In this document: positions 31,582-40,840 of the stretch, one piece after another
Numbering within the stretch: position 1 is the stretch's first letter
Layout: every line of letters starts with the position of its first letter
From: a bacterium D16-51
GTDB lineage: Bacteria; Bacillota; Clostridia; Lachnospirales; Lachnospiraceae
Reading direction: 5' to 3'
Length of the DNA stretch: 64,000 nt
Assembly: GCA_003612285.1 (NCBI GenBank)
Contig: RAYE01000003.1
Coordinates: 124,001 to 188,000 of the forward strand
Made by a program: the position numbers and the translations under genes
The notes under the pieces: generated by a model
Databases searched by the model: none
What the model was told of the DNA's origin: nothing
Seen by the model: only the letters and a program-made list of their open reading frames with translations

Positions 31582-33708
31582 ATGAAGGTAACAAAACGGG
31601 ATGGCAGGATTGTAGAGTATGACCGCAATAAAATTATTATTGCAATCCAGAAGGCAAATGCAGAAGTTGACCGTTATAATCAGGTGACAGAGGAAAAGAT
31701 AGAATCCATTGTGGCAGGGATCGAAAATATCCATGCGGATAATCTTATGGTAGAGGACATCCAGGATATGATAGAGCAGAAGCTTATGACAGAACATAAA
31801 TATGAGCTTGCCAAGAAATATATTATTTACCGTTATACAAGGCAGATGGTGCGTCAGGCAAATACAACGGACGATTCGATTATGAGCCTGATTAAAAACA
31901 GTAATAAGGATGTTATGGAAGAAAATTCCAATAAAAATGCATATATTGCCTCTACCCAGCGCGATTTGATTGCTGGTGAAGTTTCCAAGGATCTGACAAG
32001 GCGCGTGCTTTTGCCGGAGAAAATAGTCAAAGCTCATGAAGAGGGGATTCTCCATTTCCATGACATGGATTATTACCTCCAGAGTATATTTAACTGCTGC
32101 CTGATTAATATTGGGGATATGCTGGAGAATGGGACTGTAATGAATGGCAAGCTGATTGAAAGCCCAAAGAGCTTTCAGGTGGCATGTACGGTTATGACGC
32201 AGATTATATCGGCCGTAGCCAGCAGCCAGTATGGAGGGCAGTCCGTTGATATCAGGCATTTGGGAAAATATCTCCGTAAAAGCCGGAAAAAATATGAAAA
32301 ACACTATCATAAAAAATTTGGGGACAGTGTCAGTAAGGAAGTCAGGAATGAGTTTGTAAAAGACCGTGTATATGATGAGTTAAAATCCGGCGTGCAGACA
32401 ATCCAGTACCAGATTAATACATTGATGACAACAAATGGGCAGTCGCCTTTTGTAACGCTTTTTTTGAATCTGGACAAGGATGATCCGTATATCGAAGAAA
32501 ATGCAATGATTATTGAGGAAATCTTAAAGCAGAGGATTGAAGGGATTAAAAATGAGAAAGGGATTTATGTGACCCCTGCTTTTCCAAAACTGATATACGT
32601 TTTAGATGAACATAATTGCTTGAATGGCGGGAAGTATGATTACTTAACAAGGCTTGCTGTAAAATGTTCTGCAAAAAGGATGTATCCGGATTACATTTCT
32701 GCAAAGATGATGCGTGAAAATTATGAAGGAAATGTATTTTCCTGTATGGGGTGCCGCAGCTTTTTAACGCCCTGGAAAGATGAAAATGGGAATTATAAGT
32801 TTGAAGGGCGTTTCAACCAGGGGGTTGTCAGCCTGAACCTCCCGCAGATTGCCTTATATGCAAAGGGCGATGAAGAAAAATTCTGGACGCTGCTGGAAGA
32901 GCGGCTGTCATTATGTTTTGAAGCCCTAATGTGCAGGCACCATTCCCTAGAAGGGACGCTTTCCGATGTCAGCCCAATCCATTGGCAGTATGGCGCGATT
33001 GCACGCCTGAAAAAGGGAGAAAAAATTGATAGGCTCCTGCATGATGGCTATTCGACAATTTCCCTTGGGTATATAGGGCTGTATGAGACGACAAAGCTTA
33101 TGACGGGCGTAAGCCATACAGAAGCAGAGGGGACAAATTTTGCGCTTCGCCTGATGAAACGCCTTCGGTTAGCGTGCGATACCTGGAAGCTGGAGACAGG
33201 GATTGGTTTCGGCCTGTATGGGACTCCGGCAGAAAGCCTTTGTTACCGGTTTGCAGAGATTGACCGGAAAAAATTTGGTGAAGTAAAAGATGTGACGGAT
33301 AAGGGATATTATACCAATTCGTACCATATTGACGTCCGTGAAAAAATAGATGCTTTTTCAAAATTTAAGTTTGAAAGCCAGTTCCAGAAAATATCTTCCG
33401 GCGGTTCAATTTCATATGTGGAAATACCAAATATGCGCCATAACCTGGAAGCTTTAGAGGACGTAGTACGGTTTATTTATGAAAATATCCAATATGCGGA
33501 ATTTAACACAAAATCGGACTATTGCCATGTATGTGGATATGACGGTGAAATCATGATTAATAAAAAGCTGGAATGGGAATGCCCACAGTGCCACAATAAA
33601 AATAAGAATAAAATGAACGTTACAAGGAGAACCTGTGGTTATCTGGGTGAAAATTTCTGGAATGTCGGGAAGACAAAAGAAATCAATTCACGTGTCCTGC
33701 ATCTTTAA
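31582..33708 (+). CDS. nrdD: Anaerobic ribonucleoside-triphosphate reductase
   Basis: NrdD makes deoxynucleotides from NTPs without oxygen. The 708-residue enzyme has an N-terminal ATP-cone (about 1-95, starting MKVTKRDGRIVEYDRNKI) for allosteric control, the glycyl-radical barrel, a zinc site CHVCGYDGE ... CPQCH, and the glycyl-radical motif RRTCGYLGENFWN near the C-terminus. ATG 31582 is preceded by AAGGAGG; an ATG at 31555 lies before it. It is followed by its activase and is regulated by NrdR. Confidence 0.97.
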   Translation: MKVTKRDGRIVEYDRNKIIIAIQKANAEVDRYNQVTEEKIESIVAGIENIHADNLMVEDIQDMIEQKLMTEHKYELAKKYIIYRYTRQMVRQANTTDDSIMSLIKNSNKDVMEENSNKNAYIASTQRDLIAGEVSKDLTRRVLLPEKIVKAHEEGILHFHDMDYYLQSIFNCCLINIGDMLENGTVMNGKLIESPKSFQVACTVMTQIISAVASSQYGGQSVDIRHLGKYLRKSRKKYEKHYHKKFGDSVSKEVRNEFVKDRVYDELKSGVQTIQYQINTLMTTNGQSPFVTLFLNLDKDDPYIEENAMIIEEILKQRIEGIKNEKGIYVTPAFPKLIYVLDEHNCLNGGKYDYLTRLAVKCSAKRMYPDYISAKMMRENYEGNVFSCMGCRSFLTPWKDENGNYKFEGRFNQGVVSLNLPQIALYAKGDEEKFWTLLEERLSLCFEALMCRHHSLEGTLSDVSPIHWQYGAIARLKKGEKIDRLLHDGYSTISLGYIGLYETTKLMTGVSHTEAEGTNFALRLMKRLRLACDTWKLETGIGFGLYGTPAESLCYRFAEIDRKKFGEVKDVTDKGYYTNSYHIDVREKIDAFSKFKFESQFQKISSGGSISYVEIPNMRHNLEALEDVVRFIYENIQYAEFNTKSDYCHVCGYDGEIMINKKLEWECPQCHNKNKNKMNVTRRTCGYLGENFWNVGKTKEINSRVLHL

Positions 33709-33744
33709 GGAACTGTTAAGAAATTAAATGAACAAATTAATTCT

Positions 33745-33767
33745 TTCCAGTTCCTAATGAACTGGAA
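33745..33767 (+). other. Intercistronic hairpin between nrdD and nrdG
   Basis: TTCCAGTTC and GAACTGGAA form a perfect 9-bp stem with loop CTAAT, ending 12 bp before the nrdG ATG and directly against its GGAG site. It may lower nrdG translation relative to nrdD or mark a processing site. Confidence 0.7.
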
Positions 33768-33779
33768 GTGGAGAAAAGA

Positions 33780-34304
33780 ATGAATTATGCTGAGATAAAA
33801 AAACATGATGTTGCAAATGGGCCTGGGGTGCGCGTATCGCTTTTTGTAAGCGGCTGTACGCATCACTGCAAGGAGTGCTTTAACCCGGAGACTTGGGATT
33901 TTAAGTATGGGAAGCCTTTTACGCAGGAAACAGTGAAAGATATTCTGGGATATCTGGAGCCGGATTATATCAAGGGGCTTACATTGCTTGGCGGCGAACC
34001 TTTTGAACATGTTAATCAGCAGGGGCTGCTTCCGCTGGTAAAGGCTGTCAGGGAAAAATTCCCACAAAAGGATATCTGGTGTTTTACAGGGTATGATTTT
34101 GAAAAGGATATCATGGGGCGGATGGTTTCTGAATGGGAAGAGACGGAAAAACTTCTGCGCTGCATAGATGTGTTGGTAGATGGGGAATTTATGATTGATA
34201 AAAAAGATTTGAACCTGGTTTTTAAAGGCTCATCTAACCAGCGGACGATTCTGGTGCAGGAGTCTTTAAGCAGTAAAAAGGTCTGTTTGTGGCAGCAGCC
34301 ATAA
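33780..34304 (+). CDS. nrdG: Anaerobic RNR-activating radical SAM protein
   Basis: NrdG uses a [4Fe-4S] cluster and S-adenosylmethionine to generate the glycyl radical on NrdD. The 174-residue protein has the CxxxCxxC motif CTHHCKEC, preceded by 'DVANGPGVRVSLFVSGC', and the 'TLLGGEPF' SAM-binding motif. ATG 33780 has GGAG 8 nt upstream. It sits right behind nrdD. Confidence 0.95.
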   Translation: MNYAEIKKHDVANGPGVRVSLFVSGCTHHCKECFNPETWDFKYGKPFTQETVKDILGYLEPDYIKGLTLLGGEPFEHVNQQGLLPLVKAVREKFPQKDIWCFTGYDFEKDIMGRMVSEWEETEKLLRCIDVLVDGEFMIDKKDLNLVFKGSSNQRTILVQESLSSKKVCLWQQP

Positions 34305-34324
34305 GCAGGCTGTCGGGTACGGAG

Positions 34325-34444
34325 TGGACTGTTGTTACTATTCACGGCCGTTCTTTTTTCATGCGATAGACCCTCTGCCTTCGGCATAGGCCACTGCTAT
34401 GCAGCTTTGTCTATCTTATGAAAAAGAACAGCCTTTACAGTCCA
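34325..34444. repeat. 120-bp long palindromic element between nrdG and gapA
   Basis: Nested arms pair: TGGACTGT (34325) with ACAGTCCA (34437); GTTCTTTTTTCAT (34350) with ATGAAAAAGAAC (34418); GATAGAC (34365) with GTCTATC (34409); GCATAG (34384) with CTATGC (34397). An inner GCC-TTCG-GC loop is present. A family B motif in inverse orientation, GTTACTATTCACGG (34334-34347), is inserted in the left arm without a partner on the right. It resembles a small MITE. Confidence 0.75.
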
Positions 34445-34470
34445 TTTCTGGAAAAGAGCCAAAATCTTAT

Positions 34471-34522
34471 GTGCAGGCACAACGATTTCAGCTTTTTTCA
34501 GAAATGAACCGTGAATAGTAAC
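34471..34522 (+). repeat. Family B, extended 52-bp form, second copy
   Basis: Begins GTGCAGGCACAACGA and ends CCGTGAATAGTAAC, paralleling 27773-27824. Confidence 0.7.
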
Positions 34523-34559
34523 AGACCATAATGTTTTCTAAATTTCCCTGAAAAAAAAC

Positions 34560-34588
34560 TTGAAATTTATGGGCAAATTGGGTACAAT
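34560..34588 (+). promoter_or_regulatory. Promoter of gapA
   Basis: TTGAAA (34560) and TACAAT (34583) are 17 bp apart, giving a ~125-nt untranslated leader. Confidence 0.75.
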
Positions 34589-34716
34589 AGGGATTGGGGA
34601 TGGAAGAATTTGCTAATATTTCCTAAATATGCCGTTGGCTGGTTTAGATGTGTGATTTATTATCATGTGGACAAGTTCATATGATAAAATATATATTTTT
34701 TAGGAGGATTTAAAAC

Positions 34717-35733
34717 ATGGCAGTTAAAGTTGCAATCAATGGTTTTGGACGTATCGGACGTCTTGCATTCAGACAGATGTTTGGTGCGGAGGGTTATGAA
34801 GTAGTAGCTATTAACGATTTGACAAGCCCTAAGATGCTTGCTCATCTTTTAAAGTATGACTCATCACAGGGAAAATATGAGAAGGCTGATACAGTTTCCG
34901 CAAGCGAGGATTCTATTACAGTAGATGGTAAGGAAATTAAGATTTATGCTTTCCCGGATGCAAACAACTGCCCTTGGGGTGATTTAGGTGTTGATGTTGT
35001 CCTGGAGTGCTCTGGTTTCTATACTTCAAAGGACAAGGCACAGGCTCATATCAATGCAGGCGCACGTAAGGTAGTTATTTCTGCTCCAGCAGGCAATGAC
35101 CTTCCTACAGTTGTTTATAACACAAACCATACGACATTAAAGCCAGAAGATACAATTATTTCTGCAGCTTCCTGCACAACAAACTGTCTGGCACCTATGG
35201 CTGACGCTCTTAACAAGTATGCTCCAATTGAGTCTGGTATCATGGTAACAATTCATGCATATACAGGTGACCAGATGACTTTGGATGGTCCTCAGAGAAA
35301 AGGTGATTTAAGAAGATCCCGTGCAGCAGCAGTAAATATTGTTCCTAACTCTACAGGTGCAGCTAAGGCAATCGGCCTTGTTATCCCAGAGTTGAATGGC
35401 AAGTTAATTGGTTCTGCACAGCGTGTTCCTACCCCAACAGGTTCTACTACAATTTTAACAGCAGTAGTTAAGGGTACAGATGTTACAGTTGACGGCATCA
35501 ATGCAGCTATGAAGGCAGCAGCAAATGAATCATTTGGCTACAATGAGGATGAAATCGTTTCTTCTGACGTAATTGGCATGAGATTTGGTTCCCTCTTTGA
35601 TGCTACACAGACAATGGTAAACAAAGTAGCAGATGATTTATATGAGGTTCAGGTTGTATCATGGTATGACAATGAGAATTCTTACACATCTCAGATGGTA
35701 AGGACAATTAAGTATTTCTCAGAGTTAGCTTAA
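34717..35733 (+). CDS. gapA: Glyceraldehyde-3-phosphate dehydrogenase
   Basis: The 338-residue NAD-dependent enzyme starts [15 protein letters not shown] (Rossmann fold), has an aspartate at the end of strand 2 (INDLT, typical of NAD preference) and the catalytic C153 in [12 protein letters not shown]. It converts G3P to 1,3-bisphosphoglycerate. Codon use is biased toward a small set (AAG, GTT, GCA), as in highly expressed genes. AGGAGG precedes the ATG. A terminator and a family A repeat separate it from pgk. Confidence 0.97.
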   Translation: MAVKVAINGFGRIGRLAFRQMFGAEGYEVVAINDLTSPKMLAHLLKYDSSQGKYEKADTVSASEDSITVDGKEIKIYAFPDANNCPWGDLGVDVVLECSGFYTSKDKAQAHINAGARKVVISAPAGNDLPTVVYNTNHTTLKPEDTIISAASCTTNCLAPMADALNKYAPIESGIMVTIHAYTGDQMTLDGPQRKGDLRRSRAAAVNIVPNSTGAAKAIGLVIPELNGKLIGSAQRVPTPTGSTTILTAVVKGTDVTVDGINAAMKAAANESFGYNEDEIVSSDVIGMRFGSLFDATQTMVNKVADDLYEVQVVSWYDNENSYTSQMVRTIKYFSELA

Positions 35734-35756
35734 TCTAAAACAAAGATCCATATACG

Positions 35757-35790
35757 GGTCCGGTCTTTCAGTGGGCCGGGCCTGGTTTTT
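35757..35790 (+). terminator. Terminator after gapA
   Basis: GGTCCGGTC and GGCCGGGCC pair over 9 bp including two T-G wobbles, followed by TGGTTTTT. It may be partial, letting some transcripts reach pgk-tpiA. Confidence 0.75.
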
Positions 35791-35794
35791 ACTT

Positions 35795-35884
35795 TATAGG
35801 AAATTTCGCTGTAATGTAGTGGTTGTCGACAAGAATTGCAAAGCAATTCTTGTTAGGGCACCGCCTGCGCTGGTGCCCTTTTTT
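35795..35884 (+). repeat. Dispersed double-hairpin repeat, family A, copy 4 (loop inverted)
   Basis: Starts ATAGGAAATTTCGCTGTAAT; hairpin 1 AAGAATTGC-AAA-GCAATTCTT; hairpin 2 GGGCACC, loop GCCTGCGCT, GGTGCCC, T-run. The loop is the exact reverse complement of the copy 1 loop AGCGCAGGC, so this hairpin has been inverted. It lies between gapA and pgk. Confidence 0.85.
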
Positions 35885-35909
35885 ATGGGATAGGAAATGG
35901 AGGAAAAGC

Positions 35910-37109
35910 ATGTTAAATAAGAAATCAGTAGATGATATTAATGTAAAAGGTAAGAAAGTATTAGTTAGATGTGATTTTAATGTACCATTGCAGGAGGGAA
36001 AGATTACAGACGAGAACCGTCTTGTAGCAGCGCTTCCTACAATTAAGAAGCTGATTGCTGATGGCGGGAAAGTGATTCTCTGCTCTCATTTAGGCAAGCC
36101 AAAGGGTGAGCCGAAGCCGGAACTTTCTTTAGCTCCTGTTGCGAAAAGGCTTTCTGAACTGTTGGGGCAGGAAGTGAAGTTTGCAGCAGATGCAAATGTT
36201 GTTGGCGACAATGCAAAGGCAGCAGTGGAGGCTATGAGCGAAGGGGAGGTAATTCTCCTGGAAAATACCCGTTACAGAATTGAAGAGACAAAGAATGGGG
36301 AGGCTTTCTCAAAAGAGCTTGCTTCCTTGGCAGATGTTTTTGTAAATGATGCATTTGGTACTGCCCACAGGGCGCATTGCTCAAATGTTGGCGTAACCGA
36401 GTTTGTAGATGGGGATTGTGTGGTAGGCTATCTGATGCAGAAAGAGATTGACTTCCTTGGAAATGCAGTAAATAACCCTACAAGGCCGTTTGTAGCAATT
36501 CTTGGCGGGGCTAAGGTTTCTTCTAAGATTTCCGTAATCAATAATTTACTGGACAAGGTGGATACTTTGATTATCGGCGGTGGGATGGCTTATACCTTTA
36601 TGGCTGCACATGGAGAAGAGGTTGGTAAATCCCTCTTGGAAGAAGATTATAAGCAGTATGCGCTTGATATGGAAAAGAAGGCAGAGGAAAAAGGCGTGAA
36701 GCTTTTGATTCCGATTGATACTGTAGTTGCAGATGATTTTTCAAATGACGCAAACTTTAAGACAGTAGGAAGAAATGAAATTCCGGCTGACATGGAAGGA
36801 CTTGATATTGGACCTGAAACATCAAAGCTGTTTGCAGATGCTATTAAAGGCGCTAAAACAGTTGTATGGAATGGGCCGATGGGATGCTTCGAGATGCCAA
36901 ACTTTGCTAAGGGTACAGTTGAAGTGGCAAAGGCAATGGCAGAACTGGAAGATGCTACTACTATAATTGGTGGTGGTGACAGTGCGGCTGCTGTTAACCA
37001 GTTGGGCTTTGGCGATAAGATGACACATATTTCTACAGGCGGCGGCGCTTCCCTTGAGTTTTTGGAAGGGAAAGAACTTCCGGGTGTTGCTGCAGCAGAT
37101 GATAAATAA
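35910..37109 (+). CDS. pgk: Phosphoglycerate kinase
   Basis: The 399-residue enzyme transfers phosphate from 1,3-bisphosphoglycerate to ADP. It has '[12 protein letters not shown]', '[11 protein letters not shown]', '[11 protein letters not shown]', the hinge region, and nucleotide-site '[12 protein letters not shown]' and '[10 protein letters not shown]'. The ATG at 35910 follows GGAGG; the frame is open upstream through the family A repeat but without homology. It is followed by tpiA. Confidence 0.97.
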   Translation: MLNKKSVDDINVKGKKVLVRCDFNVPLQEGKITDENRLVAALPTIKKLIADGGKVILCSHLGKPKGEPKPELSLAPVAKRLSELLGQEVKFAADANVVGDNAKAAVEAMSEGEVILLENTRYRIEETKNGEAFSKELASLADVFVNDAFGTAHRAHCSNVGVTEFVDGDCVVGYLMQKEIDFLGNAVNNPTRPFVAILGGAKVSSKISVINNLLDKVDTLIIGGGMAYTFMAAHGEEVGKSLLEEDYKQYALDMEKKAEEKGVKLLIPIDTVVADDFSNDANFKTVGRNEIPADMEGLDIGPETSKLFADAIKGAKTVVWNGPMGCFEMPNFAKGTVEVAKAMAELEDATTIIGGGDSAAAVNQLGFGDKMTHISTGGGASLEFLEGKELPGVAAADDK

Positions 37110-37133
37110 AAAATAGAAGGAAAGAGGGTTAAA

Positions 37134-37880
37134 ATGGCAAGAAAGAAAATTATTGCGGGCAACTGGAAAATGAATAAGACTCCAAGCGAGGCAGTTGCAT
37201 TAGTAAATGAATTAAAAGATTTAGTAAAAAATGATAATGTGGATGTAGTATATTGTGTTCCTGCAATTGATATTGTCCCGGTAGTGGAGGCAGTAAAAGG
37301 TACAAATGTTTCTGTTGGCGCTGAAAATATGTATTTTGAAGAAAGCGGTGCATATACTGGTGAGATTTCAGCAGCAATGTTAAAAGACGCCGGCGTAAAA
37401 TATGTAATTATCGGCCACTCTGAAAGACGCGATTACTTTAAAGAGGATGACTGCCTGTTGAACAAAAAAGTGAAAAAGGCTTTTGAAGCAGGCCTGACAC
37501 CAATTCTTTGCTGTGGCGAGTCTTTAGAACAGAGGGAAATGGGCGTAACGATGGACTGGATCCGTTATCAGATTAAATCTGACCTTGCAGGGGTTACGGC
37601 AGATCAGGTGAAAGGACTGGTAATTGCTTATGAGCCAATCTGGGCAATCGGGACTGGCAAGACTGCAACTTCTGACCAGGCGCAGGAGGTTTGCAAGGGA
37701 ATCCGTGACTGCATAGCGGAAGTATATGATGCAGAGACGGCAGAAGCAGTACGTATCCAGTATGGTGGTTCTATGAATGCAGGCAATGCTGCAGAACTTC
37801 TCGCAAAGCCGGATATTGACGGTGGTTTAATTGGCGGGGCTTCTTTGAAAGCTGACTTTGGCAAGATTGTAAATGCATAA
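37134..37880 (+). CDS. tpiA: Triosephosphate isomerase
   Basis: The 248-residue TIM barrel has the catalytic triad: N and K in AGNWKMNK, His in IIGHSERR, Glu in [12 protein letters not shown]. It interconverts DHAP and G3P. It closes the gap-pgk-tpi unit, with a terminator behind it. Confidence 0.97.
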   Translation: MARKKIIAGNWKMNKTPSEAVALVNELKDLVKNDNVDVVYCVPAIDIVPVVEAVKGTNVSVGAENMYFEESGAYTGEISAAMLKDAGVKYVIIGHSERRDYFKEDDCLLNKKVKKAFEAGLTPILCCGESLEQREMGVTMDWIRYQIKSDLAGVTADQVKGLVIAYEPIWAIGTGKTATSDQAQEVCKGIRDCIAEVYDAETAEAVRIQYGGSMNAGNAAELLAKPDIDGGLIGGASLKADFGKIVNA

Positions 37881-37930
37881 GTATAGGTTTTTTACAAAAA
37901 TCTGATACTTCAGGAATATGGTAAAATGGG

Positions 37931-37968
37931 GGTATCAAGGGAAATGGATTCCTTTGATACCTCTTTTT
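37931..37968 (+). terminator. Terminator after tpiA
   Basis: GGTATCAAGGGAA and TTCCTTTGATACC form a 13-bp stem with one G-T pair and loop ATGGA, then TCTTTTT. Confidence 0.9.
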
Positions 37969-37988
37969 GGTGTCTTAGAAACCAGCTA

Positions 37989-38071
37989 AACTATCATAAA
38001 TATATATCATAATATCAGAAATGATAAATTTCAAAAACTATCATATATGCAGTTTTATGGGAACTATCATA
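37989..38071 (+). promoter_or_regulatory. Three AACTATCATA direct repeats upstream of a decayed gene
   Basis: AACTATCATA occurs at 37989-37998, 38036-38045 and 38062-38071. A TATTAT/TATAAT element and GGAGGAGG follow at about 38077-38095. The repeats look like operator sites for a regulator acting on the gene that followed before it decayed. The rest of the 37969-38099 gap is AT-rich without other signal. Confidence 0.45.
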
Positions 38072-38099
38072 CAACTATTATAATTGGAGGAGGATAATA

Positions 38100-38581
38100 T
38101 TGAAGACAAGACGGTTTAAGGGAATTGAAAGGCAGATGTTTTTATGGTAGTATATAATCTATATACATAAATCTTACAAGAGGTGAAGCTGCTGGCAGAA
38201 CCAGAAGAAAAACTGAGAGTTTCCACAGGCAAAAGGGACAGGGTGTTAATACATACAATTAAAAGTTCTTTGAAAGAGGAATTTTTTGATGGGAAAGACA
38301 TTTGTATTGATGTAAAGGTAAAGATGGTATATGATGGCAGGGATGGTGACATTATCAGCCAGTATGTTGAATTTACAAAAGTATGTAATGGACAGACAGA
38401 GGTTTATGGCAGGACCAGGAAGGCTATACAGGAAGCAGTCAGGATATGCAGGGATAAAAATGTATTGAAAGAATATCTGGAAAGCAGGGAGCAGGAGGTG
38501 GTAGATATGATGATGGAACTGTATGACGAGCAGGAGATACTTAAATCTTATGTTGAAAGTGAAAGATTTCTTGTGGGGTAG
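38100..38581 (+). pseudogene. Remnant of an Rpn-family (PD-(D/E)XK nuclease/transposase-like) gene
   Basis: A good GGAGGAGG site precedes TTG AAG ACA AGA at 38100, but that frame stops after 17 codons. From 38183 a 132-residue frame resembles the C-terminal third of Rpn-family proteins: 'ICIDVKVKMVYDGRDGDIIS', 'EYVEFTK'-like helix, 'AIQEAVRICRDKNVLKEYL' and 'REQEVVDMMMELYDEQE'. The nuclease core is missing. The similarity is to the general pattern of the family and is moderate. Confidence 0.55.
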
Positions 38582-38618
38582 GCAAGGTGTACAAAAGCAT
38601 ATAGAAATGAGGGAAGAT

Positions 38619-40826
38619 ATGAAGAAAAAATTTTGGGCAATGATTATGCTGGGGGCTGCAATCAGCACAGCATCCTGCGCCGGCATTATGGCGCAGAAAA
38701 ACACCGTGCAGGCGGCGCAGGAGGATGCCGTGCCTGCGCTGGCAGTTACAATGTCAAAGGAGAGCGGCTGTTACCCAGATGCTTTTTCCCTGGACATTAC
38801 CTGTGAAGGGGCAGAAAAGATTTTTTATACGACAGATGGCAGTAATCCAATGACAAGTGAAACCAGAAAAGAGTATAAAGGCGCTGTTTTTGTGACAGAC
38901 AGGAAAAGTGAGCCAAATGTATTGGCTGCTGTGGAGCCTGTGCTGTTTGACTGTGCCTATTCTTCTTATAATGGGTCAAGATGTAAGGCGCCAGAAGATA
39001 GTGAAGTTGATAAGGCAACGGTTATTAAAGCGGTTGGGATAGACGCTTCTGGCAATTATTCTGGTGTTGTTACGAATACTTATTTTGTTGGTTCTATGGC
39101 AGAGCATATCCAGGGGATAGAAGAGAGCTGCAAAGCGGCAGGCATCCCGCTTGCAATTATGTCAGTTTCTATGGATTATAATGATCTTTTCGATTATGAG
39201 AAAGGGATTTATGTAAGGGGGAAGATTTTTGAAGATGCATACCGTGACTGGATGGCAGGGAAAAATCCAGATGCGAAAGAATTAAGGAATTTGGAGGCAA
39301 ATTACACACAGAGAGGGTCCGAATGGGAGAGGACAGCACATATTGATTACCTGGAGAGCGATGGGAGGGCGGCTTCCTGCAAACTGCAGCAGGATTGTGG
39401 AATCAGGATGCAGGGAAATTATTCCCGCTCAGATTTGCAAAAGGGGTTCCGGCTTTATGCAAAGAAGGAATACGGTGAGAAGAATTTTAATTATCCGTTT
39501 TTTGGGGAAGATTTAAAAGATGATGCAGGGGCAGTAAAAAGCAAGTTTAAAAGGCTGACTTTGCGGAATGGAGGAAACGCGTCTTTTCTTGCAAAATACA
39601 ATGATGCTTACTGGCAGTCCCTTTTGAAGGATTCGCATTGTGATACGCAGGCTTCCAGGGCATGTATTGTTTATCTAAACGGAGAATACTGGGGAATTTA
39701 TATTTTGCAGGAGGAATTTAACGACGATTATTTTGAAGATACGCATGGCGTAGTGAAAGAAGATGTTGTCGTTTATAAGGGCGATGCAGAAAAATACGAC
39801 TGTGGTTATAAGCTGGAAGAGGGGACGCTTCCCAAGGGAGAAACAGACGAGGGGTATTATTTATCGGGCCTGACGGAATTTTTTAAGTCGCATTCTGATT
39901 TAAAAAAGGAAGAGGATTATCAGGAATTTTCTAAGCTTGTCGATATAGATTCTGTAAGGGATTATTTTGCGGCACAAATCTGGATGAATAATAAATGGGA
40001 TTGGCCTGGAAAAAACTGGACCATGTGGAAAACTATAAAGACAAATGTATCCAACCCATATGCGGACGGAAGATGGCGTCTTTGTTTCTATGATTTAGAT
40101 TTTGGTGGAATCAGCGGCGCATGGTCGGCGTATGAAAATACGATTCAGTTAGATAATTATAAAGAATATGGGCTTCTGGATATGGATACAAAAAATCCGG
40201 TGGTATTGTGTTTTGCATATCTTATGAGCAATGAGGGATTCCGTGACAGCTTTAAACAGAGGATTACAGAGTTTGACAAGGGGATTTTTGAGAAAAATGC
40301 GGCGACAAAGGCATGTGAAAAGTATCTGGATATTTACCAGCCATTGTATCAGCAGTATTTTGCAAGATTTTTTGGGGCTGAGGAAGCCGGACGTTATGCA
40401 GAAGAAGCTGTGGCGGGAGGATATGGAAGCTATACCTGCATAACTGAGTTTATAAATGGGCGTTCTGAATATCTGCCGGTTATGCTGGAGTGGGTAGATG
40501 AATTTTATAATACGCATACAGTTTATAACAGCAAGACTGCCGCAAAAAAGAAGACAATTAAGAATTTATCTGTTACTGCAAAAAAAGGAACAACAGTGAT
40601 AAAGATAAAGACAATTAAGAAGGCAAAAGTGGTTGTTACAGTATCACAAAAAATAATAAAGTCAGGAAAAAAGACGGTGAAAAAGCTGACAGTTAAGCCG
40701 GAAAAAAATAAGAGGGGGACAGTTTCTGTAAAACTATCAAAGAAATTGAAGAAAGGCATGAAAATTACGGCCAGGGTAACAAAGGAAGGTTATAAGGCAA
40801 AAACAAAGACAGTTACAATAAAGTAA
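38619..40826 (+). CDS. Secreted CotH-family protein kinase-like protein with chitobiase-type N-domain
   Basis: The 735-residue protein has a signal sequence (about 5-35, AQKNTVQAA), a chitobiase C-terminal-like beta domain (about 50-150; 'KIFYTTDGSNPMTSETRKEY'), the CotH domain (about 165-610) with 'NGEYWGIYILQEEFNDDYF' and 'CFYDLDFGG' (probable metal-binding Asp), and a Lys/Thr-rich beta domain at the C-terminus. CotH proteins are atypical kinases on spore coats or in cellulosomal/surface proteins. GAGGGAAG precedes ATG 38619. With the next two genes it forms the recurrent CotH-VTC-DUF4956 set. Confidence 0.88.
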   Translation: MKKKFWAMIMLGAAISTASCAGIMAQKNTVQAAQEDAVPALAVTMSKESGCYPDAFSLDITCEGAEKIFYTTDGSNPMTSETRKEYKGAVFVTDRKSEPNVLAAVEPVLFDCAYSSYNGSRCKAPEDSEVDKATVIKAVGIDASGNYSGVVTNTYFVGSMAEHIQGIEESCKAAGIPLAIMSVSMDYNDLFDYEKGIYVRGKIFEDAYRDWMAGKNPDAKELRNLEANYTQRGSEWERTAHIDYLESDGRAASCKLQQDCGIRMQGNYSRSDLQKGFRLYAKKEYGEKNFNYPFFGEDLKDDAGAVKSKFKRLTLRNGGNASFLAKYNDAYWQSLLKDSHCDTQASRACIVYLNGEYWGIYILQEEFNDDYFEDTHGVVKEDVVVYKGDAEKYDCGYKLEEGTLPKGETDEGYYLSGLTEFFKSHSDLKKEEDYQEFSKLVDIDSVRDYFAAQIWMNNKWDWPGKNWTMWKTIKTNVSNPYADGRWRLCFYDLDFGGISGAWSAYENTIQLDNYKEYGLLDMDTKNPVVLCFAYLMSNEGFRDSFKQRITEFDKGIFEKNAATKACEKYLDIYQPLYQQYFARFFGAEEAGRYAEEAVAGGYGSYTCITEFINGRSEYLPVMLEWVDEFYNTHTVYNSKTAAKKKTIKNLSVTAKKGTTVIKIKTIKKAKVVVTVSQKIIKSGKKTVKKLTVKPEKNKRGTVSVKLSKKLKKGMKITARVTKEGYKAKTKTVTIK

Positions 40827-40840
40827 GAGGGGAAGGGCAA

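Noticed and set aside
35823-35909. In-frame 5' extension of pgk (29 codons)
   Set aside because: It is a translation of the family A repeat with no homology; a GGAGG and ATG at 35910 fit the enzyme N-terminus.
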